From Actinopolymorpha rutila (GTDB lineage Bacteria; Actinomycetota; Actinomycetes; Propionibacteriales; Actinopolymorphaceae), in the NCBI RefSeq assembly GCF_013407855.1, contig NZ_JACBZH010000001.1, positions 2,790,001 to 2,854,000 of the forward strand: a DNA stretch of 64,000 bases, in the 5' to 3' direction. The notes beneath the pieces were generated by a model that saw only the letters and a program-made list of their open reading frames with translations, searched no databases and was not told the origin of the DNA. Positions 27,643 to 36,993 of this stretch are shown piece by piece. Numbering within the stretch: position 1 is the stretch's first letter; every line of letters begins with the position of its first letter. The translations under genes were made by a program, and so were the position numbers.

Positions 27643-29166
27643 ATGACGAGCAGCATCGAGGCCCCGCTGACCGAATCAGCACCGGCCCAGCAGAAGACGC
27701 CGCAGGTCGCGGTGAACGACGTGGGTTCGGAAGAGGCTTTCCTCGCCGCGATCGACGAGACAATCAAGTACTTCAACGACGGTGACATCGTCGAGGGCAC
27801 CGTCGTGAAAGTCGACCGGGACGAGGTCCTGCTCGACATCGGCTACAAGACCGAAGGCGTGATCCCCGCCCGCGAGCTGTCGATCAAGCACGACGTCGAC
27901 CCGGGCGAAGTGGTGAAGGTCGGCGACCACGTCGAGGCGCTGGTCCTCCAGAAGGAGGACAAGGAAGGCCGCCTGATCCTGTCCAAGAAGCGGGCTCAGT
28001 ACGAGCGCGCCTGGGGCACGATCGAGCAGATCAAGGAGGAGGACGGCGTCGTCACCGGCACCGTCATCGAGGTCGTCAAGGGCGGTCTCATCCTCGACAT
28101 CGGTCTGCGTGGCTTCCTGCCGGCCTCCCTGGTGGAGATGCGGCGCGTCCGCGACCTTCAGCCTTACGTCAGCCGCGAGCTCGAGGCCAAGATCATCGAG
28201 CTGGACAAGAACCGCAACAACGTGGTCCTGTCCCGGCGTGCGTGGCTGGAGCAGACGCAGTCCGAGGTCCGGCAGAACTTCCTGCACCAGCTGCAGAAGG
28301 GCCAGATCCGCAAGGGCGTCGTCTCCAGCATCGTCAACTTCGGTGCGTTCGTGGACCTCGGTGGTGTCGACGGTCTGGTGCACGTCTCGGAGCTGTCCTG
28401 GAAGCACATCGACCACCCGAGCGAGGTCGTCGAGGTGGGCCAGGAGGTCACCGTCGAGGTGCTCGACGTCGATCTCGACCGCGAGCGCGTCTCGCTGTCG
28501 CTGAAGTCGACGCAGGAGGACCCGTGGCAGCAGTTCGCCCGGATCCACCAGATCGGCCAGATCGTGCCGGGCAAGGTCACCAAGCTGGTGCCGTTCGGTG
28601 CGTTCGTCCGGGTCGACGACGGCATCGAGGGCCTGGTGCACATCTCCGAGCTGGCCGAGCGCCACGTCGAGGTGCCCGAGCAGGTCGTCCAGGTCGGTAA
28701 CGACGTCATGGTCAAGATCATCGACATCGACCTCGAACGCCGCCGGATCTCGCTGTCGCTCAAGCAGGCCAACGAGGGCGCCGAGGCGATCGGGGATCAG
28801 TTCGACCCGACGCTCTACGGCATGGCCGCCGAGTACGACGACCAGGGCAACTACAAGTACCCCGAGGGATTCGACCCGGAGACGGGCGAGTGGCTCGAGG
28901 GCTTCGAGAAGCAGCGCGACCAGTGGGAGCGCGAGTACGCCGAGGCGCACAGCCGCTGGGAGGCGCACAAGAAGCAGATCGAGGCCGCGCAGCAGGCCGA
29001 GATCGAGGAGGCCGAGGCCCCCGCGGCCGCGGCGCCTTCCTCTTCCTCCTCCTCCTCCGGTCAGTCCTCCTACGCGTCGGCTGAGCCGTCGCGCGAGGCC
29101 GAGGGCACGCTGGCCTCGGACGAGGCGCTCGCGGCGCTGCGGGAGAAGCTCACCGGCAACGGCTGA
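27643..29166 (+). CDS. rpsA: 30S ribosomal protein S1
   Basis: 507 aa with four S1 RNA-binding domains at roughly 47-117, 133-200, 220-292 and 308-377, ending in motifs such as GRLILSKKRA, DRERVSLSLKS and RRRISLSLKQ. The C-terminal 130 residues are an acidic, Glu/Ala-rich tail with a run of serines, as in other actinobacterial S1 proteins. S1 helps the ribosome bind mRNA and takes part in trans-translation. The ATG at 27643 is the family start; an open extension upstream is leader sequence. GGAG lies 12 bases before the ATG. A strong terminator follows. The order polA...rpsA-coaE-uvrB matches mycobacteria. Confidence 0.97.
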   Translation: MTSSIEAPLTESAPAQQKTPQVAVNDVGSEEAFLAAIDETIKYFNDGDIVEGTVVKVDRDEVLLDIGYKTEGVIPARELSIKHDVDPGEVVKVGDHVEALVLQKEDKEGRLILSKKRAQYERAWGTIEQIKEEDGVVTGTVIEVVKGGLILDIGLRGFLPASLVEMRRVRDLQPYVSRELEAKIIELDKNRNNVVLSRRAWLEQTQSEVRQNFLHQLQKGQIRKGVVSSIVNFGAFVDLGGVDGLVHVSELSWKHIDHPSEVVEVGQEVTVEVLDVDLDRERVSLSLKSTQEDPWQQFARIHQIGQIVPGKVTKLVPFGAFVRVDDGIEGLVHISELAERHVEVPEQVVQVGNDVMVKIIDIDLERRRISLSLKQANEGAEAIGDQFDPTLYGMAAEYDDQGNYKYPEGFDPETGEWLEGFEKQRDQWEREYAEAHSRWEAHKKQIEAAQQAEIEEAEAPAAAAPSSSSSSSGQSSYASAEPSREAEGTLASDEALAALREKLTGNG

Positions 29167-29195
29167 GTCTGGTCCCCGCGTACCGACGCGACGAC

Positions 29196-29236
29196 AACGG
29201 CAACGGCCCCGCCATCCGGCGGGGCCGTTGCCGTTT
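29196..29236. terminator. Strong terminator after rpsA
   Basis: AACGGCAACGGCCCCGCC (29196-29213) and GGCGGGGCCGTTGCCGTT (29218-29235) form a perfect 18-bp stem with loop ATCC, then TTCTC. It can also stop the convergent minus-strand gene. Confidence 0.92.
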
Positions 29237-29310
29237 CTCGTCAGGGAGCAAGCCGTCCGGGGTCCGGCTCGCGCAGGCGTACGCCCCTGCGGAGTTTGCC
29301 CGCAGGGCGG

Positions 29311-29661
29311 TCAGTCGTCGCGGCGCAGCCGGCCGAGCGCGTAGGCGAGGTTGACCATGACGATCCCGATCCACGCCACGATCAGGCCGCCGAGCCCGGC
29401 CTCGTGAGCGGCGAGTCCGGACACCGGGATCGCCACACCCATGGAGACGATTGCCAGGGCCAGTGCGTGACCGTCGTCCCTGCGCGCCGCGGGCGCGGAC
29501 TTCCTTGCCCGGCTGACCTCCTGGGCCACCCGCGCCTCGATGGCCGCGTCGATGCGTTCGACGAAGGAGTCGACGACGGCCGGCTCGAAGTCGGGACCGA
29601 GTTCCTTGCGGGCGTGCAGGGCGGCCTCGGCATCGTCACGAGGAACGCGCGGTTCGGACAT
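29311..29661 (-). CDS. Small two-helix membrane protein, unknown function
   Basis: 116 aa from ATG 29661 (an ATG at 29679 would add six residues). The N-terminal half is a charged, probably helical segment (DAEAALHARKELGPDFEPAVVDSFVERIDAAIEARVAQEV). The C-terminal half has two membrane helices (ALAIVSMGVAIPVSGLAAH and GLIVAWIGIVMVNLAYALG). Such arrangements are common in uncharacterised actinobacterial membrane proteins. No family is named. It is convergent with rpsA. Confidence 0.75.
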   Translation of the reverse strand: MSEPRVPRDDAEAALHARKELGPDFEPAVVDSFVERIDAAIEARVAQEVSRARKSAPAARRDDGHALALAIVSMGVAIPVSGLAAHEAGLGGLIVAWIGIVMVNLAYALGRLRRDD

Positions 29662-30046
29662 GCCACCGTTATACGGCATCGGTCATCAACGAAGCCACGT
29701 AAAACCTCGGACGAGATGATCAGGAACGACCCGACCGGACCGACCCGCCACACCGACGTGGCCGGCCACCAGGGCGAGCGTTCGGTGCCGGGCGGCGCCG
29801 GGAGGTGGCGAACCATGCCGACCGACGCGAACCGCGCGGGGCCCGACAGTCCACCGCCAGGCCGTACGGCCCGGACGTTCGCGACCCCGGGGCGAGCCGG
29901 ACGGGCCGGACAAGACGGGCCGCGGTGATGCGAAAATCCCTGGGCGGCAAGCCCGCCTTGGTCCCCGCGTGGAGCGCCTCACCATCCCCCGGACGGGGTT
30001 TGGTCGTGCACTGTCCCGATCTCCTTCCGTCGGCAACACTGGAGGG
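29662..30046. other. Intergenic region, nothing recognised
   Basis: About 385 bases between divergent genes. Open frames here have no start signals or convincing composition. AACACT at 30035-30040 is a possible -10 for the gene starting at 30047. No RNA gene or repeat was recognised. Confidence 0.5.
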
Positions 30047-30616
30047 GTGCACGAGCTCGGATGGCAACCGGCGGGCGTGGGCCTGTTCGTCCCTGGGCGG
30101 CGGGACGACGCGCTCGTGACCGAGGTACGCCAGGTCGTGACACGCCTGGACGGGCTGCGCGATCCGGTCGTTCGGCGCTGCTCACCGATGACCTCCCTGG
30201 CGCTGCTCGACGCCGACCCGATCGAGGTCGTGGTCGACGGGTCGGCCCTGGAGCGCCCCTACACCGACGAGAAGGCGGCCTTCCTCCTGGGTGACCGGCT
30301 ACGGGAGCTGCTGGTCGCACTGGCGGTGACTCTGCGGCCGTTGTACGCGTCGGTCGTGCTGGAGGCGCCCTTTCTGTCGCCGAAGGACCTGCTGGTCACT
30401 CCGGAGCCGGACCTGTTCCTGGACGCGTGGTTCGACCTGACCCGGTTGCATTCCGGCATCGCCCAGGCGTACCACGGTGCCCACGTCGAGCAGGTGAACG
30501 GCGGGCTGTACGTCTCCACCCGGGCGCCGTTCAACCCCGACCGGTTCGACGAGCCGCTGGCGACCAGCCTGGAGCGCGCCCGCCGGGCGATGTCGCAGGT
30601 CGTCGCGCACGGCTGA
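30047..30616 (+). CDS. Conserved-looking hypothetical protein
   Basis: 189 aa from GTG 30047; GGAGG ends one base before the GTG, too close for a ribosome site, so the start may be leaderless. Soluble, mixed alpha/beta, no signal peptide, no metal or nucleotide motif. Notable segments are VRRCSPMTSLALLDADPIEVVVDGSALERPYTDEKAAFLLGDRL and a hydrophobic core LRELLVALAVTLRPLYASVVLEAPF. Codon use is normal for the region, so it is likely real. It ends 27 bases before coaE. I do not recognise the family. Confidence 0.75.
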   Translation: MHELGWQPAGVGLFVPGRRDDALVTEVRQVVTRLDGLRDPVVRRCSPMTSLALLDADPIEVVVDGSALERPYTDEKAAFLLGDRLRELLVALAVTLRPLYASVVLEAPFLSPKDLLVTPEPDLFLDAWFDLTRLHSGIAQAYHGAHVEQVNGGLYVSTRAPFNPDRFDEPLATSLERARRAMSQVVAHG

Positions 30617-30643
30617 CCCGCGTCTCGGCTATCGTCCTCGACT

Positions 30644-31285
30644 GTGCTGCGGGTGGGGTTGACGGGTGGAATCGGGTCCGGCAAGAGCGAGGTCGCGCGG
30701 CGGCTCGCCGCCCACGGGGCCGTCGTGATCGACGCCGACCGGCTGGCGCGGGAGGTGGTGGCGCCGGGATCCGACGGGCTGGCCGCTGTGGTCGAGGCGT
30801 TCGGCGAGGAGGTGCTCGGACCCGACGGCGCACTCGACCGCCCGGCGCTGGGGCGCCTGGTCTTCGCCGATGTCGGGGCGCGCCGGCGACTGGAGGCGAT
30901 CATCCACCCGCGGGTACGCGCCCGGGCCGCCGAACTGGAGCGGGCCGCCGTCGCCGCGGACCCGGACGCGGTGGTCGTCCACGACATTCCCCTGCTGGTC
31001 GAGACCGGCCAGCAGGGCGGGTTCGACGAGGTGATCGTGGTCGACGTACCCGAGGAGGTGCAGACCGACCGGCTCACCCGGGTGCGGGGGATCAGCGTGG
31101 ACGACGCGCGGGCGCGGGCCGGCGCCCAGGCGTCCAGGGACGAGCGGCGGGCCGCCGCCACCATGGTCGTGGACAACTCCGGGTCGCTGACCGAGCTCGA
31201 CGCCCGGGTGGAGGAGTTGTGGCGGCGGCTGAGGTCGGCCGCGTCGGGCGGCGAGGACGAGCGGCGAGGTCAGGGCCCGGCCTGA
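30644..31285 (+). CDS. coaE: Dephospho-CoA kinase
   Basis: 213 aa; the final step of coenzyme A synthesis, phosphorylating the 3' hydroxyl of dephospho-CoA. P-loop GGIGSGKS at residues 8-15, followed by the CoaE signature [12 protein letters not shown], then [26 protein letters not shown] and the C-terminal [13 protein letters not shown]. Mycobacterial CoaE has a long C-terminal GrpB-like extension; this one does not. GTG 30644 is eight bases after TATCGT (30630-30635) without a ribosome site. Placed between rpsA and uvrB as in mycobacteria. Confidence 0.95.
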   Translation: MLRVGLTGGIGSGKSEVARRLAAHGAVVIDADRLAREVVAPGSDGLAAVVEAFGEEVLGPDGALDRPALGRLVFADVGARRRLEAIIHPRVRARAAELERAAVAADPDAVVVHDIPLLVETGQQGGFDEVIVVDVPEEVQTDRLTRVRGISVDDARARAGAQASRDERRAAATMVVDNSGSLTELDARVEELWRRLRSAASGGEDERRGQGPA

Positions 31286-31427
31286 GGCCCGAGCCGGCCG
31301 CCCCATCCGGCCGGGTCCGGGCCAGATCCGGGCCGATCCGTGCAGACCCCGACCGATCCGACCCGGTGCGTCCGGTTCGCGGTCGGCGCGGGAGAGCCTG
31401 TCGGTGGTCGGGCGTACGGTGGTCCTC

Positions 31428-33536
31428 ATGCGTCCGGTTACTGACATTGTCCGCAAGGTCGCGCCGTTCAAGGTGGTCTCAGACTTCGCCCCGTCCGGCG
31501 ACCAGCCGGAGGCCATCGACGACATCGCCCGCCGGATCGAGGCGGGCGAGCGCGACGTGGTGTTGCTGGGTGCCACCGGCACCGGAAAGACCGCGACGGT
31601 CGCCTGGGCGGTGGAGAAGCTGCAGCGGCCCACCCTGGTGATCGAGCCCAACAAGACCCTCGCGGCGCAGTTCGCCAACGAGCTGCGGCACTTCTTCCCC
31701 GACAACGCGGTCGAATACTTCGTCTCCTACTACGACTACTACCAGCCCGAGGCCTACGTCCCGCAGTCCGACACCTACATCGAGAAGGACTCCTCGATCA
31801 ACGAGGAGGTCGAGCGGCTGCGGCACTCCGCCACCAACTCGCTGCTGACCCGACGCGACACGATCGTGGTCGCCACTGTGTCCAGCATCTACGGCCTGGG
31901 CACCCCGCAGGAATACGTCGACCGGATGGTCCGGATGCGGGTCGGCGAGGAGATCGAGCGTGACCAGGTGCTTCGCAGGCTGGTCGAGATGCAGTACTCC
32001 CGCAACGACGCCGCCGGCACCCGCGGCACGTTCCGGGTGCGCGGCGACACCCTCGAGGTGTTCCCGGTCTATGAGGAGATGGCCGTCCGGATCGAGTTCT
32101 TCGGCGACGAGATCGAGCGGCTGTCCACGCTGCACCCGGTGACCGGGGAGATCGTCACCGAGGACCAGGAGCTCTACATCTTCCCGGCGTCCCACTACGT
32201 CGCCGGTGCGGAGCGGATGGAGCGGGCGATCACCGACATCGAGGCCGAGCTCGCCGAGCGGCTGCCCGAGCTGGCACGCCAGGGCAAGCTGCTGGAGGAG
32301 CAGCGGCTGCGCATGCGCACCACGTACGACATCGAGATGATGCGCCAGATCGGCACCTGCTCGGGCATCGAGAACTACTCCCGCCACATCGACGGACGCG
32401 CGCCCGGCTCGCCGCCGCACTGCCTGCTCGACTACTTCCCCGAGGACTTCCTGCTGGTCGTCGACGAGTCCCACGTGACGGTGCCGCAGATCGGTGGGAT
32501 GTACGAGGGCGACATGTCCCGCAAGCGGACGCTGGTCGAGCACGGCTTCCGGCTGCCGTCGGCGATGGACAACCGGCCGCTGCGCTGGGAGGAGTTCCTG
32601 GAGCGCATCGGGCAGACGGTCTACCTCTCCGCCACGCCCAGCAACTACGAGCTGAGCAAGGCCGACGGCACCGTCGAGCAGATCATCCGGCCGACCGGTC
32701 TGGTCGACCCCGAGGTGGTGGTGAAGAACACCAAGGGCCAGATCGACGACCTCATCCACGAGATCCGGCTGCGGGAGGTCAAGCAGGAGCGGGTCCTCGT
32801 CACCACGCTGACCAAGAAGATGGCCGAGGACCTCACCGACTACCTCCTCGAGCAGGGCATCCGGGTGCGTTACCTCCACAGCGAGGTCGACACGCTGCGC
32901 CGGGTGGAGCTGCTGCGCGAGCTGCGGATGGGCGAGTACGACGTACTGGTGGGCATCAACCTCCTCCGCGAGGGGCTCGACCTGCCGGAGGTGTCGCTGG
33001 TGGCCATCCTGGACGCCGACAAGGAGGGCTTCCTGCGTTCGGGCACCAGCCTGATCCAGACCATCGGCCGCGCCGCCCGTAACGTCTCCGGCCAGGTGAT
33101 CATGTACGCCGACTCGATCACTCCGTCCATGCAGATGGCGATCGACGAGACCAACCGGCGGCGGGAGAAGCAGGTCGCCTACAACAAGGAGAAGGGGATC
33201 GACCCCACTCCGTTGCGCAAGCGGATCGCCGACATCACCGACATGCTCGCTCGCGAGGACGCCGACACCCAGAAGCTTCTGGGTGGTGCGGGGCGTCAGC
33301 AGAGCCGCGGGAAGGCACCCGTGCCGGAGCTGTCCAGCCTCGGCGAGGCCGGACGGCACGCGAAGGACCTCGCGGCCCTGCCGGCCTCCGACCTGGCCGA
33401 CCTGATCCAGGAGCTCAACCAGCAGATGAACACCGCGGCCGAGCAACTCCAGTTCGAGCTGGCCGCCAGGTTGCGCGACGAGATCCATGAGCTGAAGCGC
33501 GAGCTGCGTGGCATGCACGAGGCCGGGGTGAAGTAA
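31428..33536 (+). CDS. uvrB: Excinuclease ABC subunit B
   Basis: 702 aa nucleotide-excision-repair helicase that loads at lesions with UvrA and then recruits UvrC. Start [27 protein letters not shown] matches the family. Walker A is GATGTGKT; the beta-hairpin region is [27 protein letters not shown]; helicase motifs [26 protein letters not shown] and QTIGRAARN follow; the C-terminal UVR motif is [27 protein letters not shown] 31428 is seven bases after TACGGT (31415-31420), so probably leaderless. No LexA box is visible upstream, unlike uvrB in some bacteria. Confidence 0.97.
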   Translation: MRPVTDIVRKVAPFKVVSDFAPSGDQPEAIDDIARRIEAGERDVVLLGATGTGKTATVAWAVEKLQRPTLVIEPNKTLAAQFANELRHFFPDNAVEYFVSYYDYYQPEAYVPQSDTYIEKDSSINEEVERLRHSATNSLLTRRDTIVVATVSSIYGLGTPQEYVDRMVRMRVGEEIERDQVLRRLVEMQYSRNDAAGTRGTFRVRGDTLEVFPVYEEMAVRIEFFGDEIERLSTLHPVTGEIVTEDQELYIFPASHYVAGAERMERAITDIEAELAERLPELARQGKLLEEQRLRMRTTYDIEMMRQIGTCSGIENYSRHIDGRAPGSPPHCLLDYFPEDFLLVVDESHVTVPQIGGMYEGDMSRKRTLVEHGFRLPSAMDNRPLRWEEFLERIGQTVYLSATPSNYELSKADGTVEQIIRPTGLVDPEVVVKNTKGQIDDLIHEIRLREVKQERVLVTTLTKKMAEDLTDYLLEQGIRVRYLHSEVDTLRRVELLRELRMGEYDVLVGINLLREGLDLPEVSLVAILDADKEGFLRSGTSLIQTIGRAARNVSGQVIMYADSITPSMQMAIDETNRRREKQVAYNKEKGIDPTPLRKRIADITDMLAREDADTQKLLGGAGRQQSRGKAPVPELSSLGEAGRHAKDLAALPASDLADLIQELNQQMNTAAEQLQFELAARLRDEIHELKRELRGMHEAGVK

Positions 33537-33551
33537 CCCGGGTGAAGTAAC
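33526..33551 (+). repeat. Tandem duplication of the uvrB stop region
   Basis: GGGTGAAGTAAC occurs at 33526-33537, where it encodes the last codons and stop, and again at 33540-33551 with a 14-bp period. Further on (about 33600-33660) the phrase CCGGTGGAGTG recurs three times with small changes. The non-coding stretch to 33719 therefore looks built from slipped short repeats. Confidence 0.7.
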
Positions 33552-33719
33552 AGGGCGAGGTGGACCGGGGCGGCCGAAGGTGAGGCGCCCCGGGTCGCGT
33601 GGCCCCGGTGGAGTGGTTCCCGGTGGAGTGATCCCCGTGTGATGGCCCCGGGTGGAGTGGTCGGGGCGGCAGTGCCAGGATCGTCGGGACCCAGAGCCTG
33701 TCAGCGGGGAGGACCACAC

Positions 33720-34469
33720 GTGACCACGGCCATCGCCCACCGCGGCGAGCCACGCGGCAACCGGGAGAACACCCTGCCGGCCATCGAGGCAGCGGTCGCC
33801 GCGGGGGCCGACATGGTGGAGATCGACCTGCGGCTGACCGCGGACGACCGCCTGGTCGTACTCCACGACCCCACCCTGGAACGCCTGTGGGACGACCGGC
33901 GGCCGGTGTCGTCGGTGCCGTTCGCCGACCTCGCCGCCGCCCACCGCGCACCCGGCGGCGCCTGGTCGCTGCCCACCGCTGAGGAGGCGCTCGACCTCGT
34001 TGTCCAGCTCGGCACCCAGGTGATGCTGGACGTCACCTCCGTCGCGATCGGGCTGGCCACGCAGGCGCTGGTGCGCGAGCGCGGACTGGACGCCCACGTC
34101 CTCTACGCCGGGGACACTGAGGCACTGGCCCAGATCCGCGAACGGCAGCCCGGTGCCGCGATCGCGCTGTCCTGGGGGCGTCCGACACCGCCGGACGACG
34201 AGGTGTGGGACCGGGTGCGACCGCAGTACTTCAACCCGGAGTGGGTCCACCTTGACGAGCCCGGCGTGGCCGCCAACCACGCCGCCGGCCGGCTGGTGTC
34301 GACCTGGACGGTGGACGACCCCGAGCAGATGGCGCGACTGGCCGACCTCGGGGTGGACGCGATCATCAGCAACCGCATCGCCTCCCTGGTCGACGTGGTT
34401 CGCCGGCCCGCGGACGGCCGGCCCTCGACCGGACGGCCCACGGATTCGCAGACGGAGGCCCGACGATGA
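33720..34469 (+). CDS. Glycerophosphodiester phosphodiesterase family protein
   Basis: 249 aa TIM-barrel phosphodiesterase, probably cytoplasmic (no signal peptide). The GTG at 33720 has GGGGAGG seven bases upstream. AHRGEPRGNRENTLPAIEAAV carries the first catalytic His and Glu-Asn-Thr, and MVEIDLRLTADDRLVVLHDPTLERLWD carries the metal-binding Glu/Asp and second catalytic His. STWTVDDPEQMARLADLGVDAIISNRI is the typical C-terminal strand. It releases glycerol 3-phosphate from deacylated phospholipids. Overlaps the next gene by four bases (ATGA). Confidence 0.92.
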   Translation: MTTAIAHRGEPRGNRENTLPAIEAAVAAGADMVEIDLRLTADDRLVVLHDPTLERLWDDRRPVSSVPFADLAAAHRAPGGAWSLPTAEEALDLVVQLGTQVMLDVTSVAIGLATQALVRERGLDAHVLYAGDTEALAQIRERQPGAAIALSWGRPTPPDDEVWDRVRPQYFNPEWVHLDEPGVAANHAAGRLVSTWTVDDPEQMARLADLGVDAIISNRIASLVDVVRRPADGRPSTGRPTDSQTEARR

Positions 34470-35251
34470 CGACGTACGCAGACGAGCTGTCCACCGCGCT
34501 CGAACTCGCCGAGTGGGCCGCCGGCCGGATGCGGGCCCGGCCCACGTCGGTGACCACGAAGGCCAACGCCGCCGACCTGGTGACCGAGACCGACCGGGAG
34601 ATCGAACGCCGGGTGCGCGCCGTCGTGGCCGAACGCTTCCCGTCGTACGCGCTGGTGGGTGAGGAGTACGGCGGCCGCCCGGCCGCCGACGGCGCTCCCA
34701 CGTGGTACCTCGACCCGGTGGACGGCACCACCAACTACGCCAGCGGGCTGCCCTGGTGTTCGTTCAGCCTTGCCCTGGCCGACGCCGACGGGCCGGCGCT
34801 CGGTGTGGTCGCCGATCCCTTCCGCGGCGAGGTGTTCAGCGCCGTCCGGGGTGGCCCCGCGCTGTGCAACGGTGACCCGATCCGGTGCTCGGACGCCACC
34901 GAGCTGGCCGGTGAGGTGGTGGTCACCGAGTGGGCGGCCTACCGGCCCTGGCCCGGGATGACCGACATGCTCGACCGGCTCGCCGGGCAGTTGTGCACCA
35001 CCAGGATCATGGGTTCCTCGGCGCTTTCGCTGGTGAGCGTTGCCGCGGGCCGGGCGGCCGGAGGTGTGATCGGTGCGTTCAACCCGATCGACCTGCTGGC
35101 CGCGGTGTTCGTCGCCGGCCAGGCCGGAGCCGACGTCCGCGGCGAGGACGGGAAGCGGACGCTGTTCCCGGAGTCCGGCGGGATCATGGTGGCCGCGCCC
35201 GCGGTAGCCGACCAGGTGTGGGAGGCGTGGATGGGAGACTCCGCCGGCTGA
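34466..35251 (+). CDS. Inositol monophosphatase family protein
   Basis: 261 aa Mg-dependent sugar-phosphate phosphatase. Metal-binding motifs: VGEEYGG (Glu) and WYLDPVDGTTNYASGLPWC (DPVDGT). The second metal motif, usually WDxAAG, is changed to NPIDLLAAVFVAGQAGADV: the Asp is kept, the Trp and Gly are not. It may hydrolyse inositol phosphate, histidinol phosphate or PAP; sequence does not decide. Translationally coupled to the GDPD gene, so a joint role in phospholipid headgroup turnover is plausible. Confidence 0.9.
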   Translation: MTTYADELSTALELAEWAAGRMRARPTSVTTKANAADLVTETDREIERRVRAVVAERFPSYALVGEEYGGRPAADGAPTWYLDPVDGTTNYASGLPWCSFSLALADADGPALGVVADPFRGEVFSAVRGGPALCNGDPIRCSDATELAGEVVVTEWAAYRPWPGMTDMLDRLAGQLCTTRIMGSSALSLVSVAAGRAAGGVIGAFNPIDLLAAVFVAGQAGADVRGEDGKRTLFPESGGIMVAAPAVADQVWEAWMGDSAG

Positions 35252-35304
35252 CGGAGAGTGGCCGGCCGCGGGGTTCGCGCGTCGCCCCGCGACCGGCTCG
35301 AGTC

Positions 35305-35667
35305 TCACGCGCTTCTCGCCGCCGAGGCCGGCGCCGGGCGTAGGGACGCGGCCGGATACCAGCTCGCCGCGCCACTGGCGTCCAGGGTGGCCCGGCCGTA
35401 CCACCCGTCGTTCTCGTGCACCCACCAGTCGAGATGCCCGGGCCACCAGCGCCCGTCCACGAGCACCAGCACCGGCTTGGCCGGCACCACCCGGCGGGAA
35501 CCGCTGTCGGGGCGGGCCTCCCGGGCCACGTGGCCGGCGTTCATCGTGTTCGCCATCTCCGTGGCCGCGGCCTCGTCGAGGTCCTGCCTGCTGTGCCAGC
35601 CATTGACGGCCGCGTCCCACACGCCATGCCCCTGGGGGGTTTCTCGCACCGCAAAGCGGTCGGTCAT
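35305..35667 (-). CDS. LexA-regulated hypothetical protein, 120 aa
   Basis: ATG 35667 with GGAAGGA about six bases upstream. Soluble. N-terminal half FAVRETPQGHGVWDAAVNGWHSRQDLDEAAATEMANTMNAG; C-terminal half is Trp-rich, with PVLVLVDGRWWPGHLDWWVHENDGWYGRATLD, a pattern seen in small SH3-like/beta-barrel actinobacterial proteins. No known family is assigned. The promoter just upstream carries a perfect SOS box covering the transcription start, so the gene is probably switched on by DNA damage. This is inferred from sequence only. Confidence 0.8.
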   Translation of the reverse strand: MTDRFAVRETPQGHGVWDAAVNGWHSRQDLDEAAATEMANTMNAGHVAREARPDSGSRRVVPAKPVLVLVDGRWWPGHLDWWVHENDGWYGRATLDASGAASWYPAASLRPAPASAARSA

Positions 35668-35703
35668 TCGGGGTCCTTCCGTCCGGTCACCTTGGGCAGG
35701 GGA

Positions 35704-35719
35704 TCGAACTCATGTTCGA
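35704..35719 (-). promoter_or_regulatory. LexA (SOS) box
   Basis: TCGAAC-TCAT-GTTCGA, a perfect inverted repeat matching the actinobacterial/mycobacterial SOS-box consensus TCGAAC-N4-GTTCGA. It directly follows the -10 element of the minus-strand promoter and would cover the transcription start, the classic position for LexA repression of the 120-aa gene 37 bases downstream. Confidence 0.85.
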
Positions 35720-35747
35720 AGAATAGTTCATCGCCGGGTGCTCGCAA
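35720..35747 (-). promoter_or_regulatory. Promoter of the LexA-regulated gene
   Basis: On the minus strand TTGCGA (35747-35742) and TATTCT (35725-35720) are separated by 16 bases, a good housekeeping-type promoter. Predicted start near 35713, inside the LexA box. Confidence 0.75.
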
Positions 35748-36134
35748 GCCGAACCCCGAGCGTTCGAGGCGACCGGATCGGGACGCCCGGCCTGACCGGA
35801 ACCGGGCCGCCGCGGAGCCGCCGACAGGAAGGCGCCCACGGTCGGACCGCGGCCGGGCGAGGGCCGATCCGGCCGTGCCCATTGCCGTGATCCATTTCTC
35901 ACGTAGGGTCGAAACCCCCGCTCGCGCGGGTCGGCCCTGGGGCCTACCGGCAGACGATGGGTCGCTTCCAGACATTCCGGCCACTACCATCTCGGCGTCG
36001 AGAGATCGGCTTCGTCTCGCTCGCGGATAGTTTCGTGGGCCGGCGGAACGTCTCCGGCCGAAGGAGAGCACGCCAGGCCGTGTACGGGAGGACGCCAGGT
36101 GTCGACGACAACGAAGTGAGGAGCCAGCTCGGAA
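35748..36134. other. Intergenic region before the DUF1684 gene
   Basis: About 390 bases. Contains a plus-strand promoter at 35882-35909 and no believable gene. The rest shows only GC-rich sequence with short imperfect repeats. Confidence 0.5.
35882..35909 (+). promoter_or_regulatory. Predicted promoter, DUF1684 gene
   Basis: TTGCCG (35882-35887) and TAGGGT (35904-35909), 16-base spacer. It would give a leader of about 220 bases before ATG 36135. Function of the leader, if any, is not evident. Confidence 0.5.
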
Positions 36135-36965
36135 ATGGGAATCGCGGCGCAGTCCGGGACCGAGACCGAGATGACCGAGACCACGTTCGCGGACGACTGG
36201 GCGAAGTGGCGCCAGCAGCGCCAGGCCGGCGTCAGCGGTCCGTACGCCATGCTCGCCCTCGTCGGCACCCACTGGGTGGACGGTGCGACCAGCGTCCCCG
36301 AGGTTCCGGGCGTGTGGAGCGTGGAGTCCGGGGTGGTGACCGTGCGCAGCGAGTCCGCCGCGGGCCTGGTCGTGGACGGAGTGATCGTCGATGGCGTCGC
36401 CCGGCCCCGCTCCGACCGTGACCCCGACCCGTCGACGATCTCCCACGGTGACTGGAAGCTCGCCCTGATCGAGCGCGAGGGCCAGTTCGCCGTCCGGGTC
36501 TACGACCCGCACGCCCGCACCCGCACGTCGTTCGTCGGCGTCGAGGCGTACGCCCCCGACGAGGCGTGGGCGCTGCCCGCGACGTTCGTGGCCTATCCCG
36601 ACGACTCGGCCGACCGCGTGGAACGCGTGGCCAACGCCGACGGGCAGGACCGTGGGCTGACGCTGTCGGGTGAGGTGAGGTTCGACCACGACGGGCAGAC
36701 GTACACCCTGCGGGTGGGCAACCGCAGGGGAGGCGGACTGGAGGCGGTGTTCGGCGACCGGACCAGCGGCCGGGACGGTCACGACTTCCGCTTCGTCCAC
36801 CTGCCGGCGCCGGACGACGACGGGCGCACTCTGCTCGACTTCAACCGCGCCCACCTGCCGCCGTGCGCGTTCGCCGACCACTACCTGTGCCCGTCACCGC
36901 CGGAGGGCAACACGCTGCCGTTCGCGGTGACCGCGGGGGAGCGAGCGGTCCTCTGGCGGGACTGA
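36135..36965 (+). CDS. DUF1684 domain protein
   Basis: 276 aa cytoplasmic protein. The C-terminal block LLDFNRAHLPPCAFADHYLCPSPPEGNTLPFAVTAGE is the DUF1684 signature, with conserved Cys residues and FNRA...PPCAF. The middle has the typical GDWKLALIEREGQFAVRVYDP and TLSGEVRFDHDGQTYTLRV strands. An in-frame ATG at 36171 (MTETTFADDW) is an alternative start; neither has a strong ribosome site. The family's function is unknown. Convergent with the following holin-like gene. Confidence 0.88.
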   Translation: MGIAAQSGTETEMTETTFADDWAKWRQQRQAGVSGPYAMLALVGTHWVDGATSVPEVPGVWSVESGVVTVRSESAAGLVVDGVIVDGVARPRSDRDPDPSTISHGDWKLALIEREGQFAVRVYDPHARTRTSFVGVEAYAPDEAWALPATFVAYPDDSADRVERVANADGQDRGLTLSGEVRFDHDGQTYTLRVGNRRGGGLEAVFGDRTSGRDGHDFRFVHLPAPDDDGRTLLDFNRAHLPPCAFADHYLCPSPPEGNTLPFAVTAGERAVLWRD

Positions 36966-36993
36966 CCCGAGGAGGTCGGCGCTCGCCGGAAGG

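Noticed and set aside
35748..36134. Small genes in the gap before DUF1684
   Set aside because: Open frames exist in several frames but none has a ribosome site, plausible composition or recognisable motif.
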